A stretch of DNA of 64,000 nucleotides from NCBI GenBank assembly GCA_947165025.1, contig CAMUYQ010000004.1, positions 62,001 through 126,000 on the forward strand. The letters run 5' to 3'. Made by a program: the position numbers and the translations under genes. The DNA comes from an uncultured Lachnospiraceae bacterium (GTDB taxonomy: Bacteria; Bacillota; Clostridia; Lachnospirales; Lachnospiraceae). This document shows, one piece after another, positions 55,396 through 62,496 of this stretch; positions within the stretch are counted from its first letter, which is position 1, and each line of letters begins with the position of its first letter. The notes under the pieces were generated by a model. That model had not been told where the DNA came from. It saw only the letters and a list, made by a program, of their open reading frames with translations, and ran no database searches.

Positions 55396-55620
55396 ATGAT
55401 ATCTATTGAGATCATAGTCCCTTCACGGGATGAGAGGTTTTATGCACAGGTTGACGAGACGGTTTTTTTCGAAGATTTTGAGCAAAAAATGAGGGGAATT
55501 TCGGGTCTGAAAAACGGTCGTATTTTATTTTCAAACAGAAGAAAAAATGTTACCGGCGACATGCCGGTCGGTAAGGTCGGCCTAACCAACGGATGTCAGG
55601 TGGTGATAAAAAATGAATGA
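55396..55620 (+). CDS. YukD/EsaB-like ubiquitin-fold protein
   Basis: The 74-residue protein is of beta-grasp pattern (I-S-I-E-I-I-V-P start, central helix, final C-Q-V-V-I-K). YukD/EsaB proteins are small T7SS partners with a ubiquitin fold and no C-terminal Gly-Gly. GGAG lies about 12 bases before the ATG. It overlaps the first WXG100 gene by 8 bases. Identification rests on size, predicted fold and position; sequence similarity is weak. Confidence 0.75.
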   Translation: MISIEIIVPSRDERFYAQVDETVFFEDFEQKMRGISGLKNGRILFSNRRKNVTGDMPVGKVGLTNGCQVVIKNE

Positions 55621-55915
55621 GATAGGGATCGATTATATAAAGGTCAGGGTGAAGATAAAACGTCTTTCCGATCTGTACGCAGAGCTTGCTAAAGAGATCA
55701 ACAGGATAGCGGAATTATCCGCTGATCTGGACATTTTCTGGGATGGCGATGCCAATGCGGCATTTGTTCTTGCCATAGAGGAAGACATGGTAAGAACCGC
55801 TGTACTCCTTACCGGGATCAGGGATGTGATAAGGTGCGCACGCAAGGCATTTGACGACTATCAGGCAAGTGAGAAGCAGGTAAGGATGATACTTGACTCA
55901 TATATCGATCAATAA
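55613..55915 (+). CDS. WXG100-like protein 1
   Basis: The 100-residue helical hairpin protein carries W-D-G-D-A-N near residue 43, a W-x-G turn between two long amphipathic helices. No Y-x-x-x-D/E export motif is clear at the C-terminus. The sequence differs strongly from the three WXG100 proteins that follow, which suggests it pairs with one of them. Confidence 0.8.
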   Translation: MNEIGIDYIKVRVKIKRLSDLYAELAKEINRIAELSADLDIFWDGDANAAFVLAIEEDMVRTAVLLTGIRDVIRCARKAFDDYQASEKQVRMILDSYIDQ

Positions 55916-55932
55916 AATAACGGAGGTGAACA

Positions 55933-56238
55933 ATGATACAAAAGAGCAGAAAGCAGATCGAAATGGATTTTTCGAGAGCGATCAGTCAGGCTCAGGAACT
56001 TGAGACGCTGGCAGACAACTTGAGCCGTATGGCGAACAGCGGAGTAGAGTCAGCACTCCTTGTACTGAAAAACAGCTGGAGGGGTGATGCGGGTGAGTCA
56101 ATGGAACTTGCAGGAAAGAAGACAACCGCTGATATTTACAGGACTGCAGACGATCTTATGATGGTCGCAGGCAGTATAAGAAAAACGGCGGATCTGGTAT
56201 ATAATGCCGAAAAAGCAGCGATAAGCCTATGTTTTTGA
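55933..56238 (+). CDS. WXG100-like protein 2
   Basis: The protein has 101 residues with a central S-W-R-G-D-A-G turn (near residue 48) between two helices. The C-terminal part ends A-A-I-S-L-C-F, without a clear Y-x-x-x-E signal. AACGGAGGTG precedes the ATG. It is a likely partner in a heterodimer. Confidence 0.82.
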   Translation: MIQKSRKQIEMDFSRAISQAQELETLADNLSRMANSGVESALLVLKNSWRGDAGESMELAGKKTTADIYRTADDLMMVAGSIRKTADLVYNAEKAAISLCF

Positions 56239-56283
56239 CCGATATGGTCGTTAGTTATGTTAACAAGAAAGGAGAAATAACAC

Positions 56284-56568
56284 ATGTCATTCTATCAAGT
56301 CAACAGTGTGCAGCTTCGAAGCAAAAAAGATGAGCTGACGGCCCTGTCCCAGAGGTTCATAAAGGAAAAGGAAAACCTCTGTGCCATGGAGCTCGGTCTT
56401 CGTCAGATGTGGGAAGGAGAGGCAAATGAGAACTTCCATGCAGGATTTATGAAAAACGCAGGGCGGATGGATACCTTTATACAGGTCATCAGCCAGTATC
56501 TCTCGGTCATCGAGAGGATAGCCGACAGATACGAGATCGCAGAACAGAAGAATTTAGGGAGGATTTGA
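56284..56568 (+). CDS. WXG100-like protein 3
   Basis: The protein has 94 residues with M-W-E-G-E-A-N near residue 42 and the C-terminal Y-E-I-A-E (Y-x-x-x-E) export signal of T7SS substrates. AAAGGAG precedes the ATG. Its stop lies two bases before the start of the next WXG100 gene. Confidence 0.88.
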   Translation: MSFYQVNSVQLRSKKDELTALSQRFIKEKENLCAMELGLRQMWEGEANENFHAGFMKNAGRMDTFIQVISQYLSVIERIADRYEIAEQKNLGRI

Positions 56569-56570
56569 TC

Positions 56571-56885
56571 ATGAACAGCGTATTAAAGGTAACACCTGAA
56601 AAACTTATGGAGACCGCGGCCGAGTTTCGTAACACGGAGGCAAACATACGCGGTATCACCCAGGAGATGATATCAATAGTAGACTCTTTCAAACCGATAT
56701 GGCAGGGTGAAGCGGCGACCGGATTTGCCAACAGGTTCGCATCGCTTTCCGATGACATGAACATGCTGTATACACTTATCAGGGATCATTCGGATGCCCT
56801 TACCGAAATAGCCGGCGAATATGCCCGTGCGGAAGAGGACAGCGGTAATCTTGCCAACAGTCTTGTAACGGAGGCGGTAAGTTGA
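56571..56885 (+). CDS. WXG100-like protein 4 (EsxA-like)
   Basis: The protein has 104 residues with I-W-Q-G-E-A-A near residue 45 and Y-A-R-A-E (Y-x-x-x-E) near residue 84. Of the four it most resembles canonical EsxA. A TTG at 56565 is in frame, but GGGAGG at 56556-56561 and family length favour the ATG at 56571. The stop TGA overlaps the TTG start of the next gene. Confidence 0.9.
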   Translation: MNSVLKVTPEKLMETAAEFRNTEANIRGITQEMISIVDSFKPIWQGEAATGFANRFASLSDDMNMLYTLIRDHSDALTEIAGEYARAEEDSGNLANSLVTEAVS

Positions 56886-58204
56886 GTATGCATGTCTGTC
56901 CCCAGACGCTCGTCCTTGTTGATAATGATGCGACCGTCTCGGAGGTTAACCGGAAACTTGTCAAAGCGACACTGAAGTACATCTTTTACCATGCTCCCGA
57001 GGACAGGACCTTCTGTCTTGACACATATGAGCACGATATATGCTCGGAGGAAGTGTACACGGACGAGATAAACGATCTTGTATGCGCTGCAGACAATATT
57101 GAGTTTGCAGCAAAAGATTCGAATCTCTGCGATACTCTCTGCGAGGTCATAACGAGGTGGAAGGAGTCTGATTTTGCCTGCAGGGATATCATCGTGTTCA
57201 CGGACGGGCTTGAGGGCAGCGCGCTGTCACATGAAAAAGAGGAACTGTACTATCTGACCGAAAACAGCGAATATCCTGTTTATGTAGTCATGCTCGACCA
57301 GGATAACAACGCTGAGGCCAGGAAAGGCCTGTCGGCAATAGCAGTCACGAGCGGCGGGGAGCTTATAGGAACGGAGTTTCCGGGATCCGATGCCGGTATA
57401 GACAAAAAGATATACGAGATGATCTCTTCGCATATGGATGAATACAGCCGTGTTCACTGGAAGAAGTATGAAGAGGAGGCAGAAGATGAGCTTGCGGGAG
57501 AGACTGCCGGTGAAGAAGGCTCTTCAGGAGAAACCCCGGAGGAGACCGTGAACGTATCGGAGATAAATGTCGAGAACACTCTTGCCGAAGCACCCGCACA
57601 GGAGAGTGTCATATACGAATATGACAAAACTCCGGGATTTTTCGAGAGTAAGAGCGTCCTCATACTGTCAGCGATCCTTATCGCAGTTGCAATAATAACA
57701 GCTGTTTTCGGAAGCTTCGTGATCATGAAGAAGAGGCGGAAAGGGTATGACAAAGCTCCGGTAGTGCCGGATATCGATGATAAGTTCTTTGAGGATTATG
57801 AGCTTAAGGGGATAGAGACCACGGACTTTTCGGAAACGGACCGGAGTGCGACAGTTCTTCTGAGTGATGAGGCCGATGAGTTCGACAGACCGACAAGACT
57901 GCTGGCGGATGATGCCCCTGTTGTGAGCCTTACGGACAAAGACGACGATAAGCGGAGGTTCAACATAGTGCTCGGTGGCAGGATGTCGATAGGAAGGGGC
58001 GACTGCGATGTCGTGATAACAGGCGACGATGCTCTTTCAAAGCGCCACTGCGAACTGTACGAAAAGGAAGGAAATGTATATGTCCGGGATCTGTCTTCGT
58101 CTAACGGAACAAAGGTCAACGGAAAGAAGATCGAGGAATCGATACTGTGCGACGGTGATGAGCTTACGGTCGGGGCACATACATACTGCGTGAAGACAGG
58201 ATGA
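56882..58204 (+). CDS. VWA - transmembrane - FHA protein of the T7SS-like locus
   Basis: The 440-residue protein has a VWA-like N-terminal domain (about 1-185) that keeps F-T-D-G, but its first metal-site motif is D-N-D-A-T instead of D-x-S-x-S. An acidic linker (about 190-250), one membrane helix (about 258-281) followed by K-K-R-R-K, and a C-terminal FHA domain (about 361-435: G-R-G-D-C-D-V, S-K-R-H-C, S-S-S-N-G-T) complete it. There is no signal peptide. GGAGG at 56870-56874 supports the TTG start at 56882; an ATG at 56888 is the alternative. The FHA domain may bind phosphothreonine on EssC or a regulator. It could fill the EssB place. Confidence 0.8.
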   Translation: MSMHVCPQTLVLVDNDATVSEVNRKLVKATLKYIFYHAPEDRTFCLDTYEHDICSEEVYTDEINDLVCAADNIEFAAKDSNLCDTLCEVITRWKESDFACRDIIVFTDGLEGSALSHEKEELYYLTENSEYPVYVVMLDQDNNAEARKGLSAIAVTSGGELIGTEFPGSDAGIDKKIYEMISSHMDEYSRVHWKKYEEEAEDELAGETAGEEGSSGETPEETVNVSEINVENTLAEAPAQESVIYEYDKTPGFFESKSVLILSAILIAVAIITAVFGSFVIMKKRRKGYDKAPVVPDIDDKFFEDYELKGIETTDFSETDRSATVLLSDEADEFDRPTRLLADDAPVVSLTDKDDDKRRFNIVLGGRMSIGRGDCDVVITGDDALSKRHCELYEKEGNVYVRDLSSSNGTKVNGKKIEESILCDGDELTVGAHTYCVKTG

Positions 58205-59544
58205 GGGGAAAGTATACCCAGCAGGAACTCCTGCTGCTGTCAAACTTCGTATATATCCCCGCGTGCCGGTCGGATGCGACGATAAGAGATATAATAGATC
58301 CTTTCAGGGATGAGAGCGGCTCTTTTACCGAAGCAAGCGTTCTGGAAGCAGCAAGAGGCGGAGGAATGAGCTGCAGGGATGTAGCGACCGTTTTTGATGC
58401 GATCGATAAAAGGATAGAAGAAAATCCCACATTCGGCGATCTGTCGGCAAGCCGTCGTCTGGAAGAGGCCGATGTCAGGGCTGTCTGCTACACCGATCCG
58501 AAGGATAACTCTCCCGTAGTCGTATTCAGGGGCACCGGGGGGACCGCCGAAGCGTGGCGGGATAACTTCGAGGGAGCATTTGAAGAAGACACAAAGATAC
58601 AAAAGATCGCGGATGATTTTCTCGGATATGAGTGCGGCGGATATGAAGATATAGTCGTTACGGGGCATTCGAAGGGCGGGAATCTGGCGCAGTTTGTGAC
58701 TGTAAAGCACGAGAAGAAGATACTTGAGTGCGTTTCGTACGACGGTCAGGGTTTCGGGGATGATTTTCTGAGTGAAAATCCGGAAGAGATCAGGGCGGCG
58801 TCGCCCAAGATCACGTCGATATCGGCCTATAACGACTTCGTGAACATACTTCTGACGTGCATAGCGGGAACGAGCATATTTGTCGCTAATGACCAATCCG
58901 CCGTAAGCGCTCACTCAAGCGTGACGCTGATCACGGAGAATACCTTTGATGAGGCGGGAAACTTTACAAGCACAAGACATCAGGGGCCTGTTGCAAACGC
59001 TCTGAAGCACTTTACGGACATAGTGTGCGACATGCTCGGTCCGGCACAGGAGAGCACAAAAGAAACAATGGCAGCGATAGCGGGGACGTCGATAGCCCTT
59101 GCGCTTTCGACACCTAAGGAAGAGCTGGCCGACGCCTGCCTGGGGCCTGTTGCCGGTATGACAGCCTGCGCTCTCATCAACAGTCTGATAATTGATAATG
59201 TGCCCGGATGGGATGAAAGGGCGCTCTTTGCCCAGAGTGTATATGTTGATATAACTTCGGTAAAAAGTGCGGCTGACTGTCTGAGATGGCAGGCCGCGTC
59301 GATGGACAATATCGCGGCAAGGGTAAACGACATAAGGCAGAACATCGCGTATTCGATCACGGCGAGACTCTGTGCAGAACAGGCGTTATTAAATGCTTAT
59401 GAAGGGATCCTTGCGATACAAAGGAAACTGGAAGACATGTCGGATGCGGCGCATCAGGCTGCAAACGTATATATGAACACGGAAGAGAGTGCGGCAGCTT
59501 TAATGCACTTGCAGGTATCTCAGATTGTCAGCCATGACCCTTAA
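58201..59544 (+). CDS. Mbeg1/DUF2974-like alpha/beta-hydrolase, candidate T7SS-linked protein
   Basis: The 447-residue protein lacks a signal peptide. The lipase-type elbow G-H-S-K-G-G (near residue 160), preceded by V-F-R-G-T-G-G, marks the Mbeg1-like family. The C-terminal 100 residues (about 345-447) are predicted helical and Ala-rich, like WXG/LXG-type bundles but without a clear W-x-G. It overlaps the VWA-FHA gene by 4 bases. It may be a secreted effector or a cytosolic enzyme; no immunity gene is evident beside it. Confidence 0.7.
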   Translation: MRGKYTQQELLLLSNFVYIPACRSDATIRDIIDPFRDESGSFTEASVLEAARGGGMSCRDVATVFDAIDKRIEENPTFGDLSASRRLEEADVRAVCYTDPKDNSPVVVFRGTGGTAEAWRDNFEGAFEEDTKIQKIADDFLGYECGGYEDIVVTGHSKGGNLAQFVTVKHEKKILECVSYDGQGFGDDFLSENPEEIRAASPKITSISAYNDFVNILLTCIAGTSIFVANDQSAVSAHSSVTLITENTFDEAGNFTSTRHQGPVANALKHFTDIVCDMLGPAQESTKETMAAIAGTSIALALSTPKEELADACLGPVAGMTACALINSLIIDNVPGWDERALFAQSVYVDITSVKSAADCLRWQAASMDNIAARVNDIRQNIAYSITARLCAEQALLNAYEGILAIQRKLEDMSDAAHQAANVYMNTEESAAALMHLQVSQIVSHDP

Positions 59545-60231
59545 TATCGTATGGCGCTGTCTCAGCGTGTAAGATACGATATCGCCGTTAGTCAGCCTGA
59601 AACCGTTACCTTCCGTATGCATAATGTGGTATATGTTGACAAGATCCTTTTTACATCTGATAAAACAGCCGTATGTTCTGCACTGGCGTTCAAGGTTGTC
59701 AACGGAGTCGGCCATATCGAGAAAATCACCGTTCGACAGGCAGATCCTTGCGGCAAAGCGGTCCGTCGGGAACGCTCTAACAAGCTCATCGTATCTGATG
59801 AACCGTGTCTCTTTACGGCATCGTATCTCTACAAGAGGGGTCTTGCGGCCGGCCCAGTCAAGTGCAACGTCGGCCAGATGGCTGACCTGGCCCGGATTGA
59901 TGGGCTTTTCTATAAATATGAGCTCTTCAGGCGCATTAACGTACGAAGAGTAATTGATCGTTGATTCGCAAAGTATGATAGGAGCCGTGATGCCTCGGCT
60001 GCGCAGCTTTTTGGCGGTCTCCATACCATTGTCGGCGCCCTCCGTAATGTCGATAAAGAACATGTCGTATTTTACGGGTGTAGTCAGGAGGGCTTCCTCG
60101 CTGCCAAACGAGTCGATGTAGAGAACGTCATTCTTTTCGTGAAGACGTTTGTCCTTTTCGCGCTCAAGGAGCCGCTCGAGCTGCTTGCGGTCAGCTATGT
60201 TTGTGTCGCATATCGCGATGTAGACTGTCAT
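59500..60231 (-). CDS. LytTR-family response regulator
   Basis: The 243-residue protein has a receiver domain (about 1-125: I-C-D-T-N at the acidic pocket, F-F-I-D-I as phospho-acceptor, E-K-P-I near 110) and a LytTR DNA-binding domain (about 135-235: R-F-I-R-Y-D-E, C-F-I-R-C-K-K-D). AgrA-type regulators of this family control quorum-sensing and bacteriocin genes. It is convergent to the lipase-like gene and overlaps it by 45 bases. No sensor kinase is adjacent, so its signal is unknown. Confidence 0.88.
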   Translation of the reverse strand: MTVYIAICDTNIADRKQLERLLEREKDKRLHEKNDVLYIDSFGSEEALLTTPVKYDMFFIDITEGADNGMETAKKLRSRGITAPIILCESTINYSSYVNAPEELIFIEKPINPGQVSHLADVALDWAGRKTPLVEIRCRKETRFIRYDELVRAFPTDRFAARICLSNGDFLDMADSVDNLERQCRTYGCFIRCKKDLVNIYHIMHTEGNGFRLTNGDIVSYTLRQRHTILRVMADNLRYLQVH

Positions 60232-60248
60232 TATCTTCTCCGTAAGTG

Positions 60249-60545
60249 TTAAAGTATCCTGAAGTTTAAGGGTGCCAGGAACAGAAAATAGAGCAGTAGA
60301 GTTACCTGCACACCCAGTATTATCGGAATGCCGATATAGAACTTCGGTTTCTGCGTCTTATGATGAAAAACGCGCATACCCAAAAGGCACCCTGCACTTC
60401 CGCCGAATATGGCGAAAAGAAATAGGGTGGCCTCGGGAATACGCCATTTATTCCGGCGGGCCTTCTTCTTGTCAAGTGCCATCGACACAAAGCCCGCCAG
60501 ATTGATAACTGCCAGATAAACGGCAATATAGGACAGAACTATCAT
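60249..60545 (-). CDS. DUF1294 membrane protein
   Basis: The 98-residue protein has three hydrophobic segments and the family motifs M-A-L-D-K-K-K-A (near 23), R-I-P-E-A-T-L and G-G-S-A-G-C-L-L-G-M-R-x-F-x-H-K-T, ending before a final helix. Function is unknown. It starts two bases after the argG stop and so is probably the second gene of that transcript. Confidence 0.88.
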   Translation of the reverse strand: MIVLSYIAVYLAVINLAGFVSMALDKKKARRNKWRIPEATLFLFAIFGGSAGCLLGMRVFHHKTQKPKFYIGIPIILGVQVTLLLYFLFLAPLNFRIL

Positions 60546-60547
60546 TT

Positions 60548-61768
60548 TTACTTGTTCTTGTTAACTTCCTGCATCTTCATCGCGCGGACCTTGCATGACA
60601 GTCCGAACAGGTTGATGAATCCTGTAGCATCGTGATGATCGTAAAGATCACCTGTCTTGAAGCTTGCGATACTCTCGTTGTAAAGCGAATACGGTGAAGT
60701 AGTACCGGCCTTTATGATGTTGCCTTTGTAGAGCTTGAACTTAACTTCGCCCGTTACATATTTCTGCGTGCTCTCGATGAATGCACAGACAGCCTCGCGA
60801 AGAGGTGTGAACCACTTGCCTTCATAAACGATCTGTGCAAGCTTATTTCCCATATCCTTTTTAAGGGCATATGTATCGCGGTCGAGGATGAGCTCCTCAA
60901 GCTGCTGGTGCGCTTCCATCAGAATGGTTCCGCCGGGTGTCTCATAGACACCGCGTGATTTCATTCCGACAACCCTGTTCTCAACGATGTCGACGATGCC
61001 GATACCATGCTTGCCGCCGAGCTTATTGAGCTCGCGGATGATGTCGGAAACCTTCATCTGCTTGCCGTTGATGCTCTTGGGAACACCGCCCTCGAATGTC
61101 ATCGTCACGTATTCGCCTTCATCGGGTGCCTTTTCGGGTGATACACCGAGAACAAGAAGGTGATCGTAGTTGGGCTCGTTTGCGGGATCCTCAAGCTCAA
61201 GACCTTCATGGCTGATGTGCCACAGGTTACGGTCGCGGCTGTAGCTGTTGTCTGCAGAGAACGGAAGGTTTATACCGTGGTCGTTGCAGTATTTGATCTC
61301 GGATTCCCTTGAATCGAGAGTCCATTTGTCATCACGCCATGCAGCGATTATCTTAAGGTCGGGTGCGAGAGCCTTGATGGCAAGCTCGAACCTGATCTGG
61401 TCATTTCCTTTACCGGTCGCACCGTGACATATTGCGGCAGCGCCTTCTTTGCGTGCGATCTCAACGAGTCTCTTTGCTATAACGGGACGGGCCATACTTG
61501 TTCCGAGAAGGTACTTGTTCTCGTATACGGCGCAGCCCTGAACGCACGGAACGATGTATTCGTCGCAGAATTCATCGACAACGTCTTCTATATAGAGCTT
61601 TGTAGCACCGCTTGCCTTGGCGCGCTCTTCGAGTCCGTCGAGTTCGCTTTCCTGGCCGCAGTCGATGCAGCAGCAGATTACGTCATAATCGTAGTTTTCC
61701 TTGAGCCAGGGAATGATGGCTGTTGTATCAAGGCCTCCCGAGTAGGCCAATATTACTTTTTCTTTCAT
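60548..61768 (-). CDS. argG: argininosuccinate synthase
   Basis: ArgG joins citrulline and aspartate using ATP. The 406-residue protein has the pyrophosphatase-type loop A-Y-S-G-G-L-D-T-T at residues 9-17, C-H-G-A-T-G-K-G-N-D near 117, and the C-terminal Y-S-L-Y segment. GGAGG ends 8 bases ahead of the ATG at 61768. The upstream region carries a promoter and ArgR-like boxes shared with the divergent argJ operon. Confidence 0.97.
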   Translation of the reverse strand: MKEKVILAYSGGLDTTAIIPWLKENYDYDVICCCIDCGQESELDGLEERAKASGATKLYIEDVVDEFCDEYIVPCVQGCAVYENKYLLGTSMARPVIAKRLVEIARKEGAAAICHGATGKGNDQIRFELAIKALAPDLKIIAAWRDDKWTLDSRESEIKYCNDHGINLPFSADNSYSRDRNLWHISHEGLELEDPANEPNYDHLLVLGVSPEKAPDEGEYVTMTFEGGVPKSINGKQMKVSDIIRELNKLGGKHGIGIVDIVENRVVGMKSRGVYETPGGTILMEAHQQLEELILDRDTYALKKDMGNKLAQIVYEGKWFTPLREAVCAFIESTQKYVTGEVKFKLYKGNIIKAGTTSPYSLYNESIASFKTGDLYDHHDATGFINLFGLSCKVRAMKMQEVNKNK

Positions 61769-61811
61769 ATTTCATAACCTCCGGTGAAACTGTTTTCTGA
61801 ACCTGCAACCT

Positions 61812-61840
61812 AATATACAACACAGATGTATAAAATGCAA
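61812..61840 (-). promoter_or_regulatory. argG promoter
   Basis: On the - strand, TTGCAT (61835-61840), a 17-base spacer and TATATT (61812-61817) point to argG. The -35 hexamer is part of the ArgR-like box at 61826-61841. Confidence 0.6.
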
Positions 61841-61841
61841 T
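61826..61841. promoter_or_regulatory. ArgR-like operator over the argG -35
   Basis: ATGTATAAAATGCAAT is an imperfect palindrome of the ARG-box type (two ATGNAT-like halves around an A/T centre) lying over the -35 and spacer of argG. Assignment to ArgR is inferred from the genes it flanks. Confidence 0.55.
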
Positions 61842-61881
61842 ACCCATTTACAGACAAAATTAAGAAAATTTACGAAAACAG

Positions 61882-61909
61882 TTGACATTGCCACAGAATC
61901 CGATACAAT
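61882..61909 (+). promoter_or_regulatory. GNAT-argJ-argB promoter
   Basis: A perfect TTGACA (61882-61887) and TACAAT (61904-61909) are 16 bases apart. Transcription would start near 61916. A second, weaker pair, TTGAGT (61983-61988) and TAAAAT (62006-62011), lies closer to the gene. Confidence 0.7.
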
Positions 61910-61924
61910 AAGAAAGTGAATATT

Positions 61925-61972
61925 ATGCACCACTCGATGCATAATATGCATAAAATCATACTTAAGGTGCAT
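61925..61972. promoter_or_regulatory. cluster of ArgR-like half sites downstream of the arg promoter
   Basis: It contains ATGCAC (61925-61930), ATGCAT-AAT-ATGCAT (61937-61951) and GTGCAT (61967-61972). The outer two are inverted relative to each other. The cluster covers about +9 to +56 of the predicted transcript, where a bound repressor would block elongation or open-complex formation. Confidence 0.6.
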
Positions 61973-62025
61973 AAATCACCGTTTGAGTTATTCTTATACT
62001 TATTGTAAAATCAGGAAGAATGTGT

Positions 62026-62472
62026 ATGAACGTAAGGTTAATGACAATTGAAGATTATGAGGCGGTACACGCGCTCTGGATGACGATAAAGGGTTTTGCG
62101 ATCCGTTCCGTCGATGACTCGAAGGAAGGCATTGAACGTTTTATAAGAAGAAACCCGACGACAAGTGTTGTAGCCGAGGTAGACGGAAAGATCGTGGGCG
62201 CGATACTGTGCGGACATGACGGCAGGCGGGGATGCCTCTATCATGTGTGCGTTCATCCCGATCACAGACGAAGAGGATACGGCAAAGCCATGGTAGTCTT
62301 CTGCATGAATGCTCTGAAGGCCGAGAAGATCAGCAAGGTCAGTCTTATCGCCTTTACCGCGAACGATATCGGAAACGCCTTCTGGAATACGATAGGCTGG
62401 ACGAAGAGAGAAGATCTTAATTACTATGATTTTGTCCTTAACAGTGAAAACATCGTTAACTTCAATAAATAG
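62026..62472 (+). CDS. GNAT acetyltransferase, YpeA-like, first gene of the arginine operon
   Basis: The 148-residue single GNAT domain has V-A-E-V-D-G-K-I-V-G, a loop G-H-D-G-R-R-G, then V-H-P-D-H-R-R-R-G-Y-G-K-A (about 78-92), the acetyl-CoA pyrophosphate site, and A-F-W-N-T-I-G-W near the end. The layout resembles YpeA. AGGA 9 bases upstream favours the ATG at 62026; one at 62020 is also in frame. It leads argJ by 24 bases, so it may supply N-acetylglutamate as a short ArgA or act on another substrate. Confidence 0.82.
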   Translation: MNVRLMTIEDYEAVHALWMTIKGFAIRSVDDSKEGIERFIRRNPTTSVVAEVDGKIVGAILCGHDGRRGCLYHVCVHPDHRRRGYGKAMVVFCMNALKAEKISKVSLIAFTANDIGNAFWNTIGWTKREDLNYYDFVLNSENIVNFNK

Positions 62473-62496
62473 TTCTCTTACGAAGAGGTGATAAAT

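Noticed and set aside
55613-59544. Prophage or integrative element around the T7SS-like locus
   Set aside because: No integrase, att-like direct repeats, tRNA junction or phage structural gene is visible, and base composition is like the flanks.
61424-61777. Open frame on the + strand inside argG
   Set aside because: It mirrors argG codons on the other strand, with no ribosome site or recognisable protein.
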